Positions 1-4,738 of a stretch of 6,440 nucleotides of DNA are shown piece after piece. The notes beneath the pieces are model-generated. The model made no database searches and was not told where the DNA came from. It saw only the letters and a program-made list of their open reading frames with translations. Numbering within the stretch: the stretch's first letter is position 1; each line of letters begins with the position of its first letter. The stretch spans positions 1 to 6,440 of the forward strand of contig JARGOJ010000531.1 in the NCBI GenBank assembly GCA_029210225.1. Direction: 5' to 3'. This DNA is from Planctomycetota bacterium (lineage in GTDB: Bacteria; Planctomycetota; J058; JARGOJ01). Made by a program: the position numbers and the translations under genes.

Positions 1-691
1 AGGGGTGTGCTTCGAGGCTGTGCTTTTTGATCTTTAATTCGGCGACGAGTTCTTTGGAGAAGGTCGAGTTTAGGAAGAGGTCGATTGTTTTTTGGTCGAG
101 GGTGCCGGTGATTTTCATGGGTCTGTTGATGGATAGGGTTTCCATTTGATTGACCATGTTGCGGCTGAGGAGTCCGGCTTTGCCGTTGGAGCCCAATTTT
201 AAGAAGACTCGGCCTTTGGCGTCTATGCCAACGAATTTATCGGGAGGGTTTGGGAAGAGGGAGGGGTTCAGCCATTGTTTGCCTTCGGCGATGAGTTCCC
301 GGGCGTCGAGCTTGCTCCGCTCTGTCTTGTTGGGTGCTTTGGCGAGGTCTTTGATGCTCTCTCTGGCGGGCCAATTGGCGGCTTGCTTGAGGGGGTAGGA
401 GATCAATTTGGTGACGGGTTCGGGGATTGACACAAGTTCCCGGGCGGGTTCGTCGTTTGAGCCGGAGTCGTCGCCGCCGTTATCAGTGGTTCCACCGTTG
501 CCGTTGCTGGTTCCGTTCCCAGAACCGCCGGATTTGCCGGAGCTGGTACCGTTATTGGCGGTGTTTCCGGGGATATTTTTGGCATTTTTCGTCTTATCTG
601 GGCAACCCTGAAGGGAGGCTAGCAAGAGCAGCGCAGCGCTCAGGGAGACGAGTTTTCGGGCCCAGGGGGAGTACTTTGAGATCTGGATCAC
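1..691 (-). CDS. Lipoprotein of unknown function, 3' part beyond the left edge
   Basis: My reading of the minus strand is open from a GTG at 689-691 to the window edge, giving 230 residues with no stop. The start is well fixed: an in-frame TAG lies six codons upstream (707-709), an AGAAGGA Shine-Dalgarno sequence (702-708) sits 10 bases before the GTG, and no ATG occurs before the signal peptide. Residues 1-30 are a lipoprotein signal peptide: basic residues (K6, R12, K13), a hydrophobic run and the lipobox LQGC with C30 as the lipidated cysteine. Pro follows the Cys, so the +2 Asp inner-membrane retention rule does not apply and outer-membrane sorting is plausible. Residues 31 to about 80 are a flexible Asn/Gly/Ser/Thr linker. 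The rest is a mixed globular region with a segment reading GIDAKGRVFLKLGSNGKAGL, which I do not recognise. Function is unknown; the C-terminal domain is outside the window. Confidence 0.88.
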   Translation of the reverse strand, partial: MIQISKYSPWARKLVSLSAALLLLASLQGCPDKTKNAKNIPGNTANNGTSSGKSGGSGNGTSNGNGGTTDNGGDDSGSNDEPARELVSIPEPVTKLISYPLKQAANWPARESIKDLAKAPNKTERSKLDARELIAEGKQWLNPSLFPNPPDKFVGIDAKGRVFLKLGSNGKAGLLSRNMVNQMETLSINRPMKITGTLDQKTIDLFLNSTFSKELVAELKIKKHSLEAHP

Positions 692-731
692 GGCGGTGAT
701 TTCCTTCTATTGAAAGGGAGAGCAGCCCACT

Positions 732-760
732 AGCATAATTGGTCTTGGGGCTGAGACCAA
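732..760 (-). promoter_or_regulatory. Probable sigma70-type promoter for the left-hand lipoprotein
   Basis: Read on the minus strand, TTGGTC (755-760) and TATGCT (732-737) are separated by exactly 17 bases. They match the -35 and -10 consensus at 3 of 6 and 4 of 6 positions. Transcription would start near 725, leaving an untranslated leader of roughly 35 bases before the GTG at 691. This is a moderate match chosen by eye, so it is a candidate only. Confidence 0.4.
739..760. repeat. 7-bp inverted repeat in the divergent intergenic region
   Basis: TTGGTCT (739-745) and AGACCAA (754-760) form a perfect 7-bp dyad around an 8-base centre. It lies between the divergent starts at 691 and 852 and includes the proposed -35 box of the leftward gene, so it could be an operator for a repressor. 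A short dyad of this size can also arise by chance. Confidence 0.45.
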
Positions 761-851
761 AGGGACTCTCTAGAATTTTGGACAAAAGCCCGAAATAGGG
801 AGAGAGGGTCCACCCTTTTTGCGAATTATAGAATGATGAAATGAGACAGAT

Positions 852-1691
852 ATGGACTTCGGGAAATTTATCAATGAGTGTTGGCGTGATCATGACAAGG
901 AGAGTGAGCAGGTCGCGACGAAGTTGAAGGACGCGGCGTCGGAGGTCAACAGCCCGGAGCGCTTGGCGTCATATGCCATGATCACCTTTCACACGATTGC
1001 CGGTCACCTGGGGCGTTTTGACGAGGCCTTCGCGACGCTCAAGGCCTTCGAAGCAAATTCCGAAGTGGTGAGCACAGATGGCGCCAAGCGCATGCTAGGA
1101 CGCATGTTGGGTGCTTGCGCTGTGGGCCTCGGCCAGGATGTCGAAGCTCATTTGAAGGCCGCCCGAGATGGGGAGGCCTTTCCTCACAGCGCTGATGTTC
1201 GCATTTATGCCACGGCGGCGGCGAATTTGGCGGCGGCGGGGCGCTTATCCGAGGCGATTGAGGCCTTTGAGAAGGCCAAGGCGGCGATGCCGGAGAGCAT
1301 TGAGAAAGATGACCCGAGCGCGAAGTCTCTGGCGATCACTTCGAATAATTTGGCCTGTGATTTAGAGGAGAAAGAGGGTCGGAGCGAAGAAGAGACGGCG
1401 CTGATGGTGCAGGCTGCGGAGATGGCGCGGACTTATTGGGAGATGGCGGGGACCTGGGTAGAGGTTGAGCGGGCGGAGTATCGCCTGAGCCAGAGTTACT
1501 TGAAGGCGGATCAATTAGATAAGGCCTTGGAGCATGCGCTGCTCTGTCAGAAGATTTGCAATGACAATGACGCCAATCCCTTTGAGACCTTCTTTGCCCA
1601 TGAAGCGCTGGTTAAGGTCCACAGGGCGCATTGCGTGGCGTTGAAGGGCAAGGTAAAGGAAGACTTGCAGCAATACTGTGAGCTGCCTTGA
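852..1691 (+). CDS. TPR-like helical repeat protein, cytoplasmic, function unknown
   Basis: This 279-residue protein has no signal peptide or membrane segment and is almost entirely predicted helix, rich in Ala and Glu. Several stretches have the spacing of tetratricopeptide helix pairs, with a small residue in helix A, a Gly-Arg or similar turn and a Glu-Ala-rich helix B. They are residues 40-68 (turn GRF), 117-147 (ANLAAAGRLSEAIEAFEKA, the clearest), 160-193 and 204-235 (SQSYLKADQLDKALEHAL). TPR proteins are scaffolds for protein-protein contacts and no enzyme motif is visible, so the partner cannot be named. The ATG at 852 is the first start after an in-frame TGA at 837-839. The Shine-Dalgarno sequence is weak (GAGA in the preceding 10 bases). 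A TAGAAT at 829-834 resembles a -10 box but has no -35 partner. The gene is monocistronic, diverging from the lipoprotein and converging on the next gene, with a terminator after the stop. Confidence 0.9.
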   Translation: MDFGKFINECWRDHDKESEQVATKLKDAASEVNSPERLASYAMITFHTIAGHLGRFDEAFATLKAFEANSEVVSTDGAKRMLGRMLGACAVGLGQDVEAHLKAARDGEAFPHSADVRIYATAAANLAAAGRLSEAIEAFEKAKAAMPESIEKDDPSAKSLAITSNNLACDLEEKEGRSEEETALMVQAAEMARTYWEMAGTWVEVERAEYRLSQSYLKADQLDKALEHALLCQKICNDNDANPFETFFAHEALVKVHRAHCVALKGKVKEDLQQYCELP

Positions 1692-1713
1692 GGGCTCTCC
1701 TATGTGTGAGGAC

Positions 1714-1739
1714 GCAGGGCTCGAATGGAGTCCTGCTTT
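1714..1739 (+). terminator. Hairpin terminator after the TPR-like gene
   Basis: A 9-bp stem, GCAGGGCTC (1714-1722) with GAGTCCTGC (1728-1736), contains one G-U pair and closes a 5-base GAATG loop. It is followed by TTTC and starts 22 bases after the TGA. The U tract is short, so termination may be partial. Read on the minus strand the stem has an A-C mismatch and no T run, so it serves the plus strand better. It fills the 48-base gap between two convergent genes. Confidence 0.6.
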
Positions 1740-3068
1740 CTAATCGTCGCCCCCGTTCCCTTCCCAGTCTGTGAATGGGCCTAATCGAGACCGAATCCTC
1801 TCTGCTTGATAGTGAACGGGGCGATCCTCATCTAAATCTTGAAGGTCCTCATCGGGGAAATGATGATGTCTTACTAAATATCCCCAGGTGTAGGATCTTT
1901 CTGCAGGGTCGATCATAAAAGCCATGATTTCGAGGACTGCTTCATATTCGTCTTTTAGTTTTTCTGCTATGGCTTCTCTGTATTTATAGAGACCGGTTTG
2001 TAGGGGGTTGCATTCTATTTCGTCGAAATGTCCATCGATGCTACTTCTGGCGGATTGGAGTCTAAACAGGAGCTTATAGAGTTCTAGCCAAAAGATGCGA
2101 CAGTCCGTTTCGGAGATCACTTGATTATTTTTACTGAGATCAAAATCAAAATTCAGTTCGTTTAATTTTCCGGGGAGTTTCTTACTGAGAGTTGAACACA
2201 AGTTCTCAAAGATTCGCCCTTCAAAGAATTCCGTCAAGTTCACTTCGTCTGCTCCAAAGATGTCCAAGGCGTCGAAGAGTGAGCAGATGCGATGCCACCT
2301 TACTTCGTCGGCCCTATCGAGTTCATTGAGGCTTGGGCGCCTTGGTAAGCTCGCCCTTCTCCATTCTAAGGACCAAAGAATTAAGTCGCGGGCTGAAATC
2401 AACGGAGCTTGGTCCTCTGAAACTTGGCCCAAACAAATGCTCTCTAGCCTTTGATTCTCAGAAGTCCAATCATCCCATGTGAGGTGTATGTGACGTTCTG
2501 GAATGACAAAGTGAGATTCTCCATCATGTCTTTTATATTGGTCAATTCGCCCCCATTTCTCGTGCATATCTTCTTCAGTCATGACATTTAAAGAGGAGAA
2601 GAGGCCATGGAGGATTGAGATATCTTGGATCACCGAAGCTTGGAGCTGAATGGCAATATCATTCGGTCCCATGGGTCCCTTCAAGCTGAGGCTTCCAGAA
2701 CCGGTGTGCAGTACATCTTGATAGACTTCGTCAACAGGATAGGGGCGATAGTCAGCCTCTCCCTTTTTCTTAATCCGAATGTCTTCCAGATTTGGACCTG
2801 AATCGGGGTCGATTGAAAGATTTGGAGGATAAGGGATTCCTCCGGTCACCAGCTCTACCGGAATCTTGCTGGCGGGATCTCCCAGTGCCAATCCATGAAC
2901 CGTGACTAAATAGGCATCGAAATCAAGATCGAAGAGCATGGTGATATCGTCGAGCAATTCACGTTTAGGCAATCCTCGTTGCTTGGCCCTCTCATAAGCC
3001 TCTTTGCGACCCGCCGCCTCAGGGTCTAATTTCCGGGCGCGTTTTAATTTTGATAGTTCACTGTCCAT
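1740..3068 (-). CDS. Uncharacterised 442-residue soluble protein
   Basis: I do not recognise this protein. It has no signal peptide, lipobox or convincing membrane segment, so it is probably cytoplasmic. Residues 1-35 are highly basic and helical (KLKRARK, RKEAYERAKQRG). Residues 38-145 look like a beta-containing region with many Pro, Gly and Asp. Residues 145-345 are mainly helical with many Trp, including LILWSLEWRR near 229-238. The tail is acidic (DEDLQDLDEDRP near 406-417, ending WEGNGGDD). Histidine clusters occur at 192-195 (RHIH) and 401-403 (HHH), but no catalytic pattern I know is present. The ATG follows an in-frame TAG at 3078-3080 and a Shine-Dalgarno AGGA (3076-3079) 7 bases upstream, so the start is secure. 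The gene is monocistronic and convergent with the TPR-like gene. Its upstream side is the dyad-rich intergenic region. It looks more AT-rich than the TPR-like gene. Confidence 0.88.
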   Translation of the reverse strand: MDSELSKLKRARKLDPEAAGRKEAYERAKQRGLPKRELLDDITMLFDLDFDAYLVTVHGLALGDPASKIPVELVTGGIPYPPNLSIDPDSGPNLEDIRIKKKGEADYRPYPVDEVYQDVLHTGSGSLSLKGPMGPNDIAIQLQASVIQDISILHGLFSSLNVMTEEDMHEKWGRIDQYKRHDGESHFVIPERHIHLTWDDWTSENQRLESICLGQVSEDQAPLISARDLILWSLEWRRASLPRRPSLNELDRADEVRWHRICSLFDALDIFGADEVNLTEFFEGRIFENLCSTLSKKLPGKLNELNFDFDLSKNNQVISETDCRIFWLELYKLLFRLQSARSSIDGHFDEIECNPLQTGLYKYREAIAEKLKDEYEAVLEIMAFMIDPAERSYTWGYLVRHHHFPDEDLQDLDEDRPVHYQAERIRSRLGPFTDWEGNGGDD

Positions 3069-3135
3069 GGAGACATCCTAGATAGAAGGGAGTGATTCGA
3101 CGAGGTTTGGCTTCAAATACTTGACTTCCTTATCA

Positions 3136-3150
3136 TGGGGCAATTCCCCA
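3136..3150. repeat. Short dyad TGGGG-CAATT-CCCCA
   Basis: A 5-bp perfect stem flanks a 5-base centre, and the GGGGCAATTCCCC core is almost a full palindrome. It lies 68 bases upstream of the start of the leftward 442-residue protein gene, a position suitable for an operator. Nothing else supports a regulatory role. Confidence 0.3.
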
Positions 3151-3174
3151 CTTAACACGTGCAGCTCTTAGCTT

Positions 3175-3200
3175 TAGCGATCATTGTCCGAAAATCGTTA
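3175..3200. repeat. 7-bp imperfect hairpin beside the REP-like element
   Basis: TAGCGAT (3175-3181) can pair with ATCGTTA (3194-3200) with one G-U pair and a 12-base loop. It ends six bases before the larger inverted element at 3207. It could be part of that element or chance. Confidence 0.3.
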
Positions 3201-3206
3201 CGCTCT

Positions 3207-3321
3207 TACTCTCCACCGCTGAAAGTGGGGGGGAGTCAATTCCAATTTAGACCCCACCAAAAGTCGCTGCGATTTGCTTGCGCCTTTTGACTCCCCCTAC
3301 GGCTTCGCCGCATGGAGAGTA
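3207..3321. repeat. REP/BIME-like or MITE-like inverted element, 115 bp
   Basis: Two related modules of about 35 bases face each other. The left one starts TACTCTCCA (3207-3215) and ends GGGGGAGTCAA (3229-3239). The right one is the reverse: TTGACTCCCCC (3287-3297) and TGGAGAGTA (3313-3321). The two end blocks (9 and 11 bases) are perfect inverted repeats of each other. Each module can also fold alone, because ACTCTCC pairs with GGGGAGT with one G-U. The bases between the blocks differ in the two copies; the right one has a small GGC-TTC-GCC hairpin (3301-3309). This layout, paired palindromic modules in opposite orientation between genes, is that of bacterial interspersed mosaic elements; a miniature inverted-repeat transposon is the alternative. 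No target-site duplication is evident at the ends. No transposase lies in the window. Confidence 0.6.
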
Positions 3322-3498
3322 TGCTCCTTGCAAATATTCCGCAGGTCCCTAGAAAGCAACGATACAAAGCATTGAGAATCACCACCTTCTATATGATTCT
3401 CAATGCAGTCCGTCAATACTATTCGCTCTCACTGATTCACCCTGAATATTTTTCGGCGGCTTCACAGTGGGACATTTGCTATTCCTAAGGCGCAAGCA
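3275..3498. repeat. Dispersed 12-bp inverted pair TGCTTGCGCCTT / AAGGCGCAAGCA
   Basis: TGCTTGCGCCTT at 3275-3286, in the centre of the REP-like element, recurs as its exact reverse complement AAGGCGCAAGCA at 3487-3498, just upstream of the GNAT start. A 12-base match inside about 450 bases is unlikely by chance (well below 1 in 50 by rough count). It may be a shared protein-binding site or a fragment of a second copy of the element. Confidence 0.45.
3369..3406. repeat. Perfect 12-bp inverted repeat upstream of the GNAT gene
   Basis: GCATTGAGAATC (3369-3380) and GATTCTCAATGC (3395-3406) are exact reverse complements around a 14-base centre. Neither side is followed by a T run, so it is not a typical intrinsic terminator. 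The arms are about one and a half helix turns long and 26 bases apart start to start, which would suit a dimeric regulator. The structure lies 117 bases before the GNAT start and could equally be a cruciform or an RNA hairpin. Confidence 0.7.
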
Positions 3499-3522
3499 GC
3501 TTGAAATAGATAGAAGATCGTC

Positions 3523-4065
3523 ATGCCAGCGCCCATTTTGAGAACTGAGAACTTTGTTATTCGAGCCTTTGAAAAGAAGGACCTGGAAGCATTCACAGAG
3601 TACCGCGCTCAAGCCTCAGTAGCAAAGTATCAGAGTTGGTCCAGCTTCACTTATCAGGATGCCATTCAGCTCTTTGAAGGCATGGACTATTCAAGCTTTG
3701 GCGCGGAAAGACAATGGTATCAATTGGCTATTGCAAGCCAGAAGTCTGACGAGTTAATGGGTGATCTAGCGGTTCATTTCATAGACAAAGATCAGATTGA
3801 AGTCGGCTTTACAGTCTCTCCCGATCATCAACGTAAATCCGTGGCGTCAGAGGCCCTCACCTGCCTCTTACGCTATGTCTTTGGAGAGCTTAACAAGCAC
3901 CGCGTTATTGCGACTACTGATGCAAAGAACAGCGCCGCTCACAGGCTTCTCGAAAAGCTCTCTTTTCGCCGTGAAGCTCACTTTGTGCAGAACATCTTCT
4001 TCAAAGGAGCCTGGGGCGATGAATATCAATATGCCCTATTGCAATCCGAATTCAAGGTCAGCTAG
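3523..4065 (+). CDS. GNAT family N-acetyltransferase, RimJ/RimL type
   Basis: This 180-residue protein has the length and order of the RimJ/RimL-like branch of GNAT acetyltransferases, which move an acetyl group from acetyl-CoA to an amine such as a protein N-terminus, amino sugar or drug. The N-terminal strand LRTENFVIRAFEKKDLEAF (residues 6-24) is typical. Motif A follows strand IEVGFTVSPDHQ (92-103), then the helix SEALTCLLRYVF (109-120). Motif B is KHRVIATTDAKNSAAHRLLEKLSFRRE (125-151), with the family's Asn-Ser-Ala-(Ala)-x-Leu-Leu-Glu-Lys-Leu-x-Phe pattern. The acetyl-CoA loop, usually Q/R-x-x-G-x-G/A, reads QRKSVA (103-108), with Ser106 in place of the conserved Gly. The substrate cannot be told. 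The ATG at 3523 follows an in-frame TAG at 3511-3513 and a weak AGAAG Shine-Dalgarno six bases upstream. It is a single gene, convergent with the small lipoprotein, with no terminator visible in the 19-base gap. Confidence 0.93.
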   Translation: MPAPILRTENFVIRAFEKKDLEAFTEYRAQASVAKYQSWSSFTYQDAIQLFEGMDYSSFGAERQWYQLAIASQKSDELMGDLAVHFIDKDQIEVGFTVSPDHQRKSVASEALTCLLRYVFGELNKHRVIATTDAKNSAAHRLLEKLSFRREAHFVQNIFFKGAWGDEYQYALLQSEFKVS

Positions 4066-4084
4066 CCAAGCACATTCCAAACAC

Positions 4085-4555
4085 CTATTTCAATTCAACG
4101 ACAGACACGGGTCCTTGATCGATCTGCACTCTCAGGGGCGCGCCTTTTGGAGCATTCTTGAACTCCCAGACGATTGTCGCCCCCTTCTGCAAAGTCCCCG
4201 TGCCCCAGCGAGGATGAGTCACCATCTCTGCCTCGACTTTTTCCCCGGCGATTTTGAGCCAGAGGCTAAAGTCATTCAAGCTAATAGATTGATCCGTCTT
4301 ATAGCAAGTGACTGTTAATTCCTTGCCATATCTCGTCGCGTAGAATTTGCAATTGAAGAGAGGGCCCTTTTCATGCTTCCCCTTTACGGTGAACTCTTCT
4401 CTTTTCGAAGAGCTCCCGGAAACGCGATAAGATTCTCGGGAGGCCTCAAGATTCTGGGGGTCCTGGCTGGACCCCGAGGAATACTCGGAGTCGGAGGCGC
4501 AGCCTGAAATAAGGCACAAAACCAAGATGGTCGCCAGTCGAATAATGATCGTCAT
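4085..4555 (-). CDS. Small lipoprotein of unknown function
   Basis: This 156-residue protein opens with a lipoprotein signal peptide: R6, a hydrophobic stretch to residue 16 and lipobox ISGC with C19 lipidated. The residues after the Cys are Ala-Ser-Asp, which do not predict inner-membrane retention, so an outer-membrane location is likely. Residues 20-55 are a Ser/Gly/Glu-rich linker. Residues 55-156 look like a small beta-sandwich (EEFTVKGKHEKGPLFNCKFYATRYGKELTVTCY), with C69 and C84 placed to form a disulfide. The shape recalls small Ig-like lipoprotein domains, but I cannot assign a family. The start is well supported: Shine-Dalgarno AAGGA (4561-4565) sits 5 bases before the ATG, and in-frame stops lie upstream. 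A terminator at 4639-4682 separates it from the next minus-strand gene, so it needs its own promoter in 4566-4638, where I saw no convincing boxes. Confidence 0.88.
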   Translation of the reverse strand: MTIIIRLATILVLCLISGCASDSEYSSGSSQDPQNLEASRESYRVSGSSSKREEFTVKGKHEKGPLFNCKFYATRYGKELTVTCYKTDQSISLNDFSLWLKIAGEKVEAEMVTHPRWGTGTLQKGATIVWEFKNAPKGAPLRVQIDQGPVSVVELK

Positions 4556-4638
4556 TGCTTTCCTTAGATCTTCAATCTATCAAAGGCATTGATTCGTGAT
4601 TCGAAGATGGAAGTCGTTTACAGAAAAATGGGTCGTTT

Positions 4639-4682
4639 AAAAAGACTGCGAGGAAACCACGATCATGTCGCGGTTTCCTCGC
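4639..4682 (-). terminator. Strong intrinsic terminator of the transglutaminase-like gene
   Basis: GCGAGGAAACC (4648-4658) and GGTTTCCTCGC (4672-4682) are a perfect 11-bp inverted repeat, and two more C-G pairs can form inside after one mismatch. On the minus strand the stem is followed by AG and then TCTTTTT (4639-4645). It lies 57 bases after the stop codon at 4739 of the upstream gene. This is the best terminator in the window. In the plus direction the flank is TTCTC, so it is mainly leftward. Confidence 0.85.
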
Positions 4683-4738
4683 TTCTCAACTATTGCCAGG
4701 ATTAATGAGTCAGCTGAGAGATTGTATTTCGTTGATTC

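Larger units (their letters stand above)
3069..3522. other. 454-base intergenic region rich in dyad symmetry
   Basis: This is the only gene-free stretch above 300 bases. It separates the divergent 442-residue protein gene (leftward) and the GNAT gene (rightward). No supported open frame, tRNA or CRISPR unit is present. It holds at least four hairpin-forming dyads: 3136-3150, 3175-3200, the compound element 3207-3321 and 3369-3406. A further 12-bp inverted pair lies at 3275-3286 and 3487-3498. Promoters for both flanking genes should lie here, but I found no -35/-10 pair good enough to call. Confidence 0.8.

Noticed and set aside
408..699. Plus-strand open frames of 67 and 90 codons over the left-hand lipoprotein.
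   Set aside because: They are antisense to the lipoprotein linker and read as Pro- or Arg-rich low-complexity sequence, typical of shadow frames.
594..893. A 99-codon minus-strand open frame starting at 893.
   Set aside because: It overlaps the start of the TPR-like gene and the signal peptide of the lipoprotein in a different frame, and its product has no protein-like pattern.
3151..3321. Possible integron attC site: ACTTAAC at 3150-3156 fits RYYYAAC and a long inverted repeat follows, next to a GNAT gene typical of cassettes.
   Set aside because: No matching GTTRRRY core site lies at the far end of the inverted repeat, and no second attC-like site follows the GNAT gene.
3400..3612. A 70-codon minus-strand open frame across the GNAT start.
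   Set aside because: It overlaps the well-supported GNAT N-terminus, lacks a good ribosome binding site, and runs through the dyad region.
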